Positions 6,660 through 13,022 of a stretch of DNA of 13,127 nucleotides are shown here, in pieces (position 1 is the first letter of the stretch; every line of letters starts with the position of its first letter). The position numbers were made by a program, and so were the translations under genes. The notes beneath the pieces were generated by a model. The model was not told the origin of the DNA and made no database searches. It worked only from the letters and a program-made list of their open reading frames with translations. The DNA is from Chitinophagales bacterium (GTDB lineage: Bacteria; Bacteroidota; Bacteroidia; Chitinophagales; UBA10324). The stretch lies in contig JAJAYG010000120.1 of the NCBI GenBank assembly GCA_026786335.1, forward strand, positions 1 through 13,127, read 5' to 3'.

Positions 6660-7484
6660 TTATTTTTCTACTGAGAACAATGAAGTTTCTGTTGAACCAT
6701 TAGAATTAATAACAACTACATAATTTCCTCTTTGAACTGGTGAACCTTTTGAGTCAACCAAATTCCAATTGGTAGTATAGTCTCCTGCATTTTGATTTGC
6801 ATTAACCAAAGTAGTAACCAATTGACCAATCATATTATAAACAGAGATTGTAACCATACCGTTGTTAGCAACATTGTATGCAAAGGTAGAATTACTGTGT
6901 GCCGGATTGGGTGTAATTTTTACTTTTGAATCATATTTATCTAATAGTGAAAAATAATCTTCTAAACTATTTTCATTCACAAACTGTCCCATTGTTTCGT
7001 CTCTGTATGACTTGTAAGCAGGACTTTCAAATTGCTTTATATATCCGCATCCATTGAGATCAGGCGGGCAAAGGCCTTCCAATACCTTGCATGAAATTAG
7101 AGCAATATCATCACCTGGATTCTCGGTTCCATTGCACCACTGTGCAAGGAATCCCTGAAACTTACCTGATGCCTTATTAGCATGCCATACTAATGAATCA
7201 TAAAGGAGGGTACATGCATCCTGAGTTAAGTAGGCATTAAAATGAAATTCTTTTGTTTTACCATTACTGTGTCCCGTAACTGTATGACCTGCAACGTTGT
7301 TAGGAGAAACAGCAAAAGTTCCGGATACAGACCACATTCCGTCACCAACTTTTGTATTGGTAATATTCCAAACTTGGTTAAGGTGATCAACAATACAGGT
7401 GCTGAAAGTTGTTTGGGCACTGACATATGACATAGACATTAATGTCATCGCAGCAATCATTACTAATCGTGTGATTTTTTTCAT
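6660..7484 (-). CDS. Secreted protein of unknown function with T9SS sorting domain
   Basis: The 274-residue precursor has a clear signal peptide (MKKITRLVMIAAMTLMSMSYVSA, cleavage after residue 23). The C-terminal T9SS sorting domain (about 187-274) has VKITPNPAHSNSTF, VYNMIGQLV and a FlgD-like GDYTTNWNLVDSKGSPVQRGNYVVVI strand pattern. Between them, residues 24-165 form a domain I do not recognise. It has an early beta-rich part (WNITNTKVGDGMWSVSGTF, which resembles repeat-type lipocalin-like or plant-lectin-like strands only in a general way) and Cys30, 91, 117, 132, 139 and 146. Six cysteines in a secreted protein suggest up to three disulfides. An acidic 160-185 linker leads to the sorting domain. 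Expected location is the cell surface or outside, via Sec and then T9SS. It has its own terminator and a long structured upstream region, so it is probably transcribed alone. Confidence 0.88.
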   Translation of the reverse strand: MKKITRLVMIAAMTLMSMSYVSAQTTFSTCIVDHLNQVWNITNTKVGDGMWSVSGTFAVSPNNVAGHTVTGHSNGKTKEFHFNAYLTQDACTLLYDSLVWHANKASGKFQGFLAQWCNGTENPGDDIALISCKVLEGLCPPDLNGCGYIKQFESPAYKSYRDETMGQFVNENSLEDYFSLLDKYDSKVKITPNPAHSNSTFAYNVANNGMVTISVYNMIGQLVTTLVNANQNAGDYTTNWNLVDSKGSPVQRGNYVVVINSNGSTETSLFSVEK

Positions 7485-7579
7485 TTTGTTGTTTTTGTTT
7501 TAGTTAGAAAGAAATTGATTAACACTTAGTATTAACTTGTAAAGTGGTTTGTTCGCTATTCGATTTTAACAAATAACTA

Positions 7580-7627
7580 AACAGAAGTTCGGCTTCTGTT
7601 TCGTTACCGGTAACCAAATCCGGTAAC
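7580..7627. promoter_or_regulatory. Two adjacent hairpins upstream of the 274-residue T9SS gene
   Basis: The first is AACAGAAG (7580-7587) / CTTCTGTT (7593-7600) with loop TTCGG, an 8-bp perfect stem. The second is GTTACCGG (7603-7610) / CCGGTAAC (7620-7627) with a nine-base loop. Its left arm also belongs to the perfect 12-bp palindrome GTTACCGGTAAC (7603-7614), so two pairings compete. They lie about 95-145 nt before the start codon, where they would be in a long 5' leader or in an operator. No T-run follows either one on the minus strand, so a simple terminator is unlikely. Confidence 0.5.
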
Positions 7628-7722
7628 TGCAATCATTGGTTTTTTCAGAATCTTTTTCATAAGTGCGAGATGTTTTTAGTTCTGTTAAAAATGTAAACTG
7701 AATTGCTTTTATCATTTCAGAT

Positions 7723-7747
7723 CCGAAATATGAGATTAATATTTCGG
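7723..7747. promoter_or_regulatory. 9-7-9 inverted repeat, possible operator or RNA hairpin
   Basis: CCGAAATAT (7723-7731) and ATATTTCGG (7739-7747) are perfect 9-bp arms around a seven-base spacer. The size and symmetry suit a dimeric regulator site or a hairpin. No T-run follows on either strand. Confidence 0.45.
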
Positions 7748-7852
7748 TATTCCAAACTTTTCTGAAAAAAAATGAAAAATAAATTTGGAAAAGAATATGC
7801 GCTGCAATGAAATACTTGCTTTAAACGCCTGCTATTTTGAATAACCCTTTTG

Positions 7853-7875
7853 AATGAATTTTAACAAAATTCATT
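7853..7875 (-). terminator. A+T-rich hairpin after the DUF2520 gene, possible weak terminator
   Basis: AATGAATTTT (7853-7862) / AAAATTCATT (7866-7875) form a 10-bp perfect stem with loop AAC, about 20 nt after the DUF2520 stop. On the minus strand it is followed by CAAAAGGG, not by T's, so it is a poor intrinsic terminator in that direction. It may only mark the 3' end of the ccmE-ccmF-DUF2520 transcript. Confidence 0.35.
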
Positions 7876-7894
7876 TTTGAGAAGGAAAGATTAG

Positions 7895-8680
7895 TTAATG
7901 CTTCGAGTACTTTTGAATATCGTCGCTGAGCATTTTATAGATCTCACTGAAGCGGCCATCCTCCTTCAAAAATTTCAAATGCATTTCAATCGTATGCTCA
8001 TCATGCCTTACAGCCGGGCCGGTTTGCACGTTCAATGGATCGTGATTCTGAATCTTGCGAACCGTTTCGTTAATAAGAGGTTTTAGAATTTCAAATGACA
8101 ATCCTGTTTTCTCCAAAATCATTTGTGAGATCGAGAACAAATGATTGGTAAAATTATTCGCAATTACTGCTGCAACATGTATTGCCAATCTTTTCTCATC
8201 ATCAACCACAACAATTTTTTTAGTTAGGGTTTCTGCCATTGAAGTCAAAGTGTTTCTGGTAAAGTCATTCGCTCCGTTAAGGCATACCGGCATTACACTA
8301 AAATCAACAGAAACATTTCGCGACAAGGTTAATAGCGGATAGAAAATTCCATAATTAGTGCTTACGCCATCTAAAATTTTCATAGGCACAGCTCCAGATG
8401 TGTGTGCAACTACTTTATCTTTTAAGTGCAGTTGCTGCGCAACCTCCTGAATAGAATCATCATTCACAGAAATCAGATAGATATCAGCATCATCAGTAAT
8501 TTCATTGATGGAAGTAGTGCAAGGAATATCCATTAGATTGCCGATCCATTTTGCAGATGGCAAATGCCTGCTGAATATTTGAACAATCTGATGACCACTG
8601 TTATGCAAATGCCACGCAAGTTGATAGCCCACATTTCCTGCACCCAGAATTACGATTTTGTATGAAGTATTTTTTTCCAT
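7895..8680 (-). CDS. Rossmann-fold and DUF2520 domain protein
   Basis: The 261 residues start with a dinucleotide-binding strand and loop, YKIVILGAGNVGYQLAWHL, with GAGNVG at 13-18. Then follow the Rossmann features ADIYLISVNDDSI and VVAHTSGAVP. The C-terminal half is the helical DUF2520 domain (about 130-258, with VAAVIANNFTNHLF and a tail GPAVRHDEHTIEMHLKFL). The fold resembles 6-phosphogluconate dehydrogenase-like and F420-dependent NADP oxidoreductases, so an NAD(P)-dependent reductase role is plausible, but the substrate is unknown. It follows ccmF by 37 nt on the same strand and is probably in that operon. From general recall, Bacteroidota genomes often place this gene next to a KdsC-like HAD gene and a UbiA gene; here those two lie about 4.4 kb further along, beyond the T9SS genes. 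Confidence 0.85.
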   Translation of the reverse strand: MEKNTSYKIVILGAGNVGYQLAWHLHNSGHQIVQIFSRHLPSAKWIGNLMDIPCTTSINEITDDADIYLISVNDDSIQEVAQQLHLKDKVVAHTSGAVPMKILDGVSTNYGIFYPLLTLSRNVSVDFSVMPVCLNGANDFTRNTLTSMAETLTKKIVVVDDEKRLAIHVAAVIANNFTNHLFSISQMILEKTGLSFEILKPLINETVRKIQNHDPLNVQTGPAVRHDEHTIEMHLKFLKEDGRFSEIYKMLSDDIQKYSKH

Positions 8681-8717
8681 TTCTGTTACAAAATATTTTG
8701 ATTGAATGAATTAATAT

Positions 8718-11153
8718 TTAGGAAACAGTTGAGGACAATCTTTTTTTCTGCCAGATTCTTACCATACTTATGATGAAACCCGTGATTGTAATTAAGGTAC
8801 CCAACCATAGGAGGTTAATAAAAGGAAACACAATTGCAGTAAGAACAATCCAATCATCTTTAGGTTTCTCCTCAGCAACTGATAAAATAACTTTCTTCTC
8901 CTCGGGCATTATTTTCGTAAGCCGGAATGTTAGTCCTAATTCATCAATCACATCATCATAATAGAAGCCCTGTAATTCATGAATAAAATAAATTGGTTTT
9001 GCTTCATATGATTTTCCATCCATTTTTTTAACCATCAACTGAGCTTCAACTGCAAGATCATCACCTTTAATTTCAACTTTATCAGATTTTGTTACTTGTT
9101 GCATGTTCTCAAACACCACATAACTATTGGTGGTAAAAAATGTATCGTGTAATGCAATTGTATGGTCGGTAAATTTTTTCTCTTCTGCCTGCTTCTCTTT
9201 ATCTTTTGTTTTATCGGGAACTGAAGTTACATGCGTGTAAACATCTTTGGTTGCATAGTGCCTTGTATCGGGGTTTGCAATTAAACCCATTTTAGGATTG
9301 ATCTGTGCATTGGGATAAAGCGTGAATTTTTCTTTCACTTTTCCGCTTGCAGAATCAAATATTTCATAGTTTACTTTATAATAATAGTTAGGAGGTGCTG
9401 CTGAATCTCCCGTGTAAGTAACTGTAAATTCTTTCATGCGAACCGGTGCATCTTTATACAACAACATATTGGCCCGTTGCTGCTCTTCATTAAAATTTGA
9501 ACCGAAATTTATTCCTGCAGAATTAAATGAAATCACTTCTCGCTTTGCTGATGAAATTAAAATGCCAAGCATCATCAATGCAAATCCAAAGTGAGCAACT
9601 GCGGCACCAGACAAACGCATTTTTCCTTTCAATACAATTGCTAAGTAAAATAAATTTGCTGCCACACCAAAACAAGCTGCATATAATAATGCAAGCGTTG
9701 ACACTTCATTCAGTTGCGCAATGATTGCAATAACCATACTTGCTGCCAATGCTATAATTGCTATGGTGCCAATGCGTTTAGCAAATTGCTTCATATCACT
9801 CTTCTTAAACTTAAGATAGAGCGAAGTTGCAGCAAGCAATAAGATAATAATTGCAATCGGAATCTGAAATTTATTATAGTGATCTACCGGTTCAACAGGC
9901 GGAGCCCAATTGGTACCGAATAATTTATTCCAAACAGGAATGGAAGTAGTAAAAGTTATTTGCAGTGCTGAGATCAGAAAAACCAGCGAGCCAATAAATA
10001 TCCAAAACTCCCGCGAGAAAACTTGTTCATCTTTTTCAATTGACGGAATTCTTTTCCAGAAAACCACAAGCAGAATTACTGCAGGAATTGAAAGTGCTGC
10101 CATGTAAATCAACAACTGACCGCTCATTCCTAAATCGGTAAATGCGTGAACTGAAGTGTTACCTAAAATTCCGCTGCGTGTGAGGAAAGTTGAATAGAGA
10201 ACAAGTATGAAGGAGAGGAAATAAAAAATGTATGTGGTGCGAAGTGATCTTCCTGTTTTATTAAAAACCAAATTTGTATGCACGCCGCCAATCATAATCA
10301 GCCATGGAACAAGTGATGCATTCTCCACCGGATCCCAAGCCCAGTAACCACCAAAGGTGAGTGACTCATAAGCCCATGCCCCACCCATCATGATACCTGT
10401 ACCCAACACAGCACATGAAAACAACGACCAGGCAAGAACAGGTTTTGCCCATGAAGAAAAATCACGATTCATTAACCCCGACATGGCAAATGAAAAAGGA
10501 ACCAATGTTGAAGCAAAGCCAAGAAATAATATAGGCGGATGAATTACCATCCAGTAATTCTGCAGCAGCGGATTCAATCCATTTCCATCCTGTATAAAAC
10601 TCAAGTAATCTGCACGCTTGAAGATGGGTGCATTCTGCATTTCATTTCTAAGCAATGAAAAAGGATTGCTTCCAATTTTATATTCAAAGAAATAAAGGCC
10701 GAGTAACATGCTTGAAAGTAAAATCTGCACAACAGAAAATACACTCAGCACACCGGCTTTACCCTTCTTAAGAGTAAAGATAATGATGCATCCCAATACT
10801 GAGTTCCAAAACATCCATAGCAAAAAACTTCCTTCCTGCCCTTCCCAAAAACAGGCGAGTAAATATTTTGGAGGCAATGCCTTATTGGAATGCGACCAAG
10901 CATAATAATATTCGAACCAATGATTTTGAATGATGATGAAAAGGGAAACAACGATTGATAACACTGCTGCCACCTGAATAAAAAAAGATAGCTGTGCAAT
11001 CTGCAACCAAGATTTCTGCTTTTCTTCTTCCTTTGAAAATGAAGAAATAAAAAATGCAATGGCTGCAACGATGGAGAAAGAAAATGCTGAGTAAACTGCC
11101 AGATGACCGATTTGCCCGGCGAAAAGGTGCTCCCCTTCGAATTTAATTTCCAT
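8718..11153 (-). CDS. ccmF: Cytochrome c heme lyase subunit CcmF/CcsA family
   Basis: Integral membrane protein that takes heme from CcmE and attaches it to apocytochrome c on the periplasmic side. The 811 residues include a WWD heme-handling segment, WAYESLTFGGYWAWDPVENASLVPW (260-284). The four histidines known from E. coli CcmF all have counterparts: His205 in IHPPILFLGF, His292 in GGVHTNLVF, His336 in GNTSVHAFTD and His521 in AHFGFAL. About fourteen hydrophobic helices precede residue 540. A hydrophilic region of about 230 residues (540-770, with a Lys/Glu-rich KTKDKEKQAEEKK) follows, then a final helix. This is longer than E. coli CcmF (about 650), from an enlarged periplasmic part. Its ATG shares one base with the ccmE stop (TAATG), so the two are translationally coupled. 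Confidence 0.94.
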   Translation of the reverse strand: MEIKFEGEHLFAGQIGHLAVYSAFSFSIVAAIAFFISSFSKEEEKQKSWLQIAQLSFFIQVAAVLSIVVSLFIIIQNHWFEYYYAWSHSNKALPPKYLLACFWEGQEGSFLLWMFWNSVLGCIIIFTLKKGKAGVLSVFSVVQILLSSMLLGLYFFEYKIGSNPFSLLRNEMQNAPIFKRADYLSFIQDGNGLNPLLQNYWMVIHPPILFLGFASTLVPFSFAMSGLMNRDFSSWAKPVLAWSLFSCAVLGTGIMMGGAWAYESLTFGGYWAWDPVENASLVPWLIMIGGVHTNLVFNKTGRSLRTTYIFYFLSFILVLYSTFLTRSGILGNTSVHAFTDLGMSGQLLIYMAALSIPAVILLVVFWKRIPSIEKDEQVFSREFWIFIGSLVFLISALQITFTTSIPVWNKLFGTNWAPPVEPVDHYNKFQIPIAIIILLLAATSLYLKFKKSDMKQFAKRIGTIAIIALAASMVIAIIAQLNEVSTLALLYAACFGVAANLFYLAIVLKGKMRLSGAAVAHFGFALMMLGILISSAKREVISFNSAGINFGSNFNEEQQRANMLLYKDAPVRMKEFTVTYTGDSAAPPNYYYKVNYEIFDSASGKVKEKFTLYPNAQINPKMGLIANPDTRHYATKDVYTHVTSVPDKTKDKEKQAEEKKFTDHTIALHDTFFTTNSYVVFENMQQVTKSDKVEIKGDDLAVEAQLMVKKMDGKSYEAKPIYFIHELQGFYYDDVIDELGLTFRLTKIMPEEKKVILSVAEEKPKDDWIVLTAIVFPFINLLWLGTLITITGFIISMVRIWQKKRLSSTVS

Positions 11154-11557
11154 TAAGTATTTGCTTTCGGTTGTGAAACTACCACCTGATCTGCTTTATA
11201 TTTTGATGGGCATTTCATTAAGATACTCTTTGCTTCAAAATCATTTCCTTTCATTCTGCCGGTTACCACTACCTGCTCACTCTTAACAAAATCCTGAGGC
11301 ATGCTGTTGTATAATATAACCTTACATTCAGTACTGTCTTTATCTTTCATATAAAAGGTAAAATAATTTGGATCCACGTGAGGATCGTAATACATTTCCC
11401 TACTTCGGTTCAAATAACCTACTACCTGAAAATCTTTTTTTGTTTCACCCTTTGCACTTAAAAATGTTTCATACTGACTGTAGTCGCTCGCAAGCGTAAT
11501 GATAGAACCGATTGCCACTGCAATCAATATCAAACCTACAATGTGAATCTTCTTCAT
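11153..11557 (-). CDS. ccmE: Periplasmic heme chaperone CcmE, CxxxY type
   Basis: CcmE receives heme from CcmABCD and passes it to CcmF. The 134 residues have an N-terminal membrane anchor (3-23, IHIVGLILIAVAIGSIITLA) and a periplasmic OB-fold with DFQVVGYLNR, FTFYMKDKDSTECKVILYN, MPQDFVKSEQVVVTGRMKGNDFEAKSILMKCPSKY. In E. coli the last segment is LAKHDENY, where the His binds heme covalently. Here Cys116 takes its place and Tyr120 is kept (CPSKY), the CxxxY form described in some archaea and anaerobic bacteria. The Gly-rich C-terminal tail of E. coli CcmE is absent. ATG at 11557 has no Shine-Dalgarno sequence but lies 20 nt after a perfect -7 box. It starts the ccmE-ccmF-DUF2520 operon; ccmA/B/C are not in the window. 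Confidence 0.93.
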   Translation of the reverse strand: MKKIHIVGLILIAVAIGSIITLASDYSQYETFLSAKGETKKDFQVVGYLNRSREMYYDPHVDPNYFTFYMKDKDSTECKVILYNSMPQDFVKSEQVVVTGRMKGNDFEAKSILMKCPSKYKADQVVVSQPKANT

Positions 11558-11577
11558 AACACAAATTAATTATGATG

Positions 11578-11585
11578 CAAACTTA
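11578..11585 (-). promoter_or_regulatory. -7 box TAAGTTTG of the ccmE operon
   Basis: On the minus strand this is TAAGTTTG, a perfect TAnnTTTG, with exactly 20 nt to the ccmE ATG. About 16-18 nt further upstream is TTTC, a partial -33 element; no TTG is at the expected distance. Confidence 0.55.
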
Positions 11586-11622
11586 CAACAGAGATGGGAG
11601 AAAGATGAATGAAGAATAATGA

Positions 11623-11656
11623 TTGGGGGCACACACATAATCATCCAATACTTTTG
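11623..11656 (+). promoter_or_regulatory. Putative plus-strand promoter TTG-N23-TACTTTTG with no gene behind it
   Basis: TTG at 11623-11625 and TACTTTTG at 11649-11656 are 23 nt apart, within the 17-23 nt spacing reported for Flavobacterium-type promoters. No credible coding frame follows for about 290 nt. In A+T-rich DNA such matches also occur by chance. Confidence 0.35.
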
Positions 11657-11723
11657 CATGTTGAATTATGAATTGAAAACCGTGAACACCATAGATTGCT
11701 TCCAAATTTTATCTTTCTTCCAC

Positions 11724-11768
11724 AAAACCCTGTCAGCGGGTTTTTCAACCCTGCCAGTGGTTATTTTC
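11724..11768. repeat. Two tandem imperfect hairpin units (AACCCTGnCAG...)
   Basis: Unit 1 (AACCCTGTCAGCGGGTTTTTC from 11726) and unit 2 (AACCCTGCCAGTGGTTATTTTC from 11747) are about 21-22 nt each and adjacent. Unit 1 forms AAAACCC/GGGTTTT around TGTCAGC (11724-11744). Unit 2 keeps only AACC/GGTT. They look like decayed copies of a short dispersed palindromic repeat. Confidence 0.6.
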
Positions 11769-11816
11769 AATTATGAATTTTCTTCAACAAAATATTTTCT
11801 TGACTTCCTCACCCTG

Positions 11817-11839
11817 CCCCTCTCCGAAAAGGAGAGGGG
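11817..11839. repeat. Short palindromic repeat CCCCTCTCC-GAAAA-GGAGAGGGG
   Basis: Perfect 9-bp G+C-rich stem with a five-base loop, set in otherwise A+T-rich DNA and preceded by CACCCTG. Similar CCCTCTCC/GGAGAGGG palindromes are common in intergenic DNA of environmental bacteria as REP-like elements. That comparison is from memory and was not searched. Confidence 0.7.
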
Positions 11840-11852
11840 TGGTTGTCGCATG

Positions 11853-11878
11853 AAAACCAAAACGGTTTTTATTTTTTT
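11853..11878 (+). terminator. Terminator-like hairpin with T-run, plus strand
   Basis: AAAACC (11853-11858) / GGTTTT (11864-11869) with loop AAAAC, followed by TATTTTTTT. The stem has only two G-C pairs, so it is weak, but it follows the 9-bp palindrome by 13 nt. No coding gene lies upstream on this strand. Confidence 0.35.
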
Positions 11879-11925
11879 AATGAAATGAAATTAATTGCAT
11901 GATCACAAGCGCTCTTCCGAATTGC

Positions 11926-11933
11926 TACATTTG
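11926..11933 (+). promoter_or_regulatory. -7 box TACATTTG of the agmatinase-family gene
   Basis: TACATTTG is a perfect TAnnTTTG, with exactly 20 nt to the ATG at 11954, the same spacing as in front of ccmE. The nearest TTG upstream is 28 nt away, outside the usual range. Confidence 0.55.
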
Positions 11934-11953
11934 CCATCCTTAAAAAAACAAAA

Positions 11954-13000
11954 ATGAATTCGAAAGAAGAAAAAATAAAACAGTTTAATCCCAACGGAAT
12001 TGCCACCGGAAATAATTTATTCGGGCTTCCTTTCAATGAAAAAGAAGCAGACATTATTGTGCTGCCAGTTCCATGGGAAGTAACTGTTTCTTATTCGGCA
12101 GGTACAGCGCGTGCGCCCAAAGCAATTCTCGAAGCATCGAAGCAGGTTGACCTTTATGATGCCGATGTAGCTGATGCATGGAAGCGCGGAATTATTATGC
12201 AGAAAATTGACAGGGATATTACGAAGCAAAGCAAAGAACTGAGGAAGAAAGCCGAAAAATATTTAGAGAAATTTGAGAATGGTGAGAGCGAAAGTGAGAG
12301 CGCAAAAAAAATTCGCATAAAAATAAATGCTGCGGGAAAATCATTGAAGAACTTTGTAAAGCAAAAAATGCTGGCAGTGATGAAGGAAAAAAAACTTCCC
12401 GCATTGCTTGGTGGCGACCACTCCACTCCTCTTGGTTTTATGGAGGCGCTTGCAAAAAATTATTCGGGATTTGGAATTCTTCAGGTTGATGCGCACTGCG
12501 ATTTGCGAAATGCTTATGAGGGTTTTGAATTCTCTCATGCATCCATCATGTTTAATGCGCTTAAGATTGCTGAGGTGAAAAAATTAGTTCAGGTAGGCAT
12601 CAGGGATTTTTGTGAGGAAGAAGTAAATGTGATCAACAGTTCTAACGGAAGAGTGAAAACATTTTTTGATGCTGACATGAAAAGAAAAATGATGGAAGGC
12701 GAAACCTGGAAAACCATCTGCGCAAACATCATCAATGAATTGCCCAATGAAGTTTATATCAGCTTAGACATTGATGGACTCGATCCAAAACTCTGTCCGC
12801 TTACAGGAACGCCTGTGCCAGGCGGGTTGGAATTCGAACAGGCAGTTTATCTTCTTAAATCAGTAGTTGATTCGGGAAGAAAAATTATTGGTTTTGATTT
12901 GAATGAAGTAACGCCTGGTGATGATGAGTGGGATGCAAATGTTGGTGCGCGGCTGTTATATAAGATGTGTAATTTGATGGGACTCTCTAATAAGAAATAA
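11954..13000 (+). CDS. Agmatinase/arginase-family ureohydrolase
   Basis: Manganese-dependent ureohydrolases cleave a guanidino group to urea plus an amine; agmatinase makes putrescine. All dimanganese ligands are visible: His156 in LLGGDHSTPLG, Asp179, His181 and Asp183 in VDAHCDLRNAYEG, and Asp272 and Asp274 in SLDIDGLDP. The sequence DAHCDLRNAYEGFEFSHASIM fits agmatinase-type enzymes better than arginase (DAHADIN..TTxSGNxHG), and LTGTPVPGGLEF follows as usual. The 348 residues exceed E. coli SpeB (306) because of a Lys/Glu/Ser-rich stretch at about 86-145 between the N-terminal strands and the first metal motif. It starts 20 nt after its -7 box, with A-rich sequence but no Shine-Dalgarno, and is transcribed alone. 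Substrate (agmatine or another guanidino compound) is inferred, not shown. Confidence 0.9.
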   Translation: MNSKEEKIKQFNPNGIATGNNLFGLPFNEKEADIIVLPVPWEVTVSYSAGTARAPKAILEASKQVDLYDADVADAWKRGIIMQKIDRDITKQSKELRKKAEKYLEKFENGESESESAKKIRIKINAAGKSLKNFVKQKMLAVMKEKKLPALLGGDHSTPLGFMEALAKNYSGFGILQVDAHCDLRNAYEGFEFSHASIMFNALKIAEVKKLVQVGIRDFCEEEVNVINSSNGRVKTFFDADMKRKMMEGETWKTICANIINELPNEVYISLDIDGLDPKLCPLTGTPVPGGLEFEQAVYLLKSVVDSGRKIIGFDLNEVTPGDDEWDANVGARLLYKMCNLMGLSNKK

Positions 13001-13022
13001 CATTTCTTGCAGCTACTAATTT

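Larger units (their letters stand above)
7485..7894. other. 410-bp intergenic region with four inverted repeats
   Basis: This stretch separates the DUF2520 gene from the 274-residue T9SS gene, both on the minus strand. It contains perfect inverted repeats at 7580-7600, 7603-7627, 7723-7747 and 7853-7875, listed separately, and one 18-codon open frame at 7604-7660. No perfect TAnnTTTG box was found on the minus strand; TACATTTT with one mismatch lies near 7690. No long coding frame is present. Confidence 0.7.
11558..11953. other. 396-bp divergent intergenic region with hairpin repeats
   Basis: This region lies between ccmE (minus) and the agmatinase-family gene (plus). It contains one perfect -7 box facing each gene, a third perfect -7 box facing plus at 11649-11656, two tandem imperfect hairpin units (11724-11768), a 9-bp palindrome CCCCTCTCC/GGAGAGGGG (11817-11839) and a terminator-like hairpin with T-run (11853-11878). 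An 89-codon frame at 11619-11888 runs across these repeats and is not a credible gene. Confidence 0.7.

Noticed and set aside
10745..11068. 107-codon minus-strand frame inside ccmF
   Set aside because: It lies wholly in another frame of a well-supported membrane protein gene and shows no family motif.
11619..11888. 89-codon plus-strand frame next to ccmE
   Set aside because: It runs through the hairpin repeats and the terminator-like T-run. Its C-terminal part is simply the translated palindrome, and it has no recognisable protein features.
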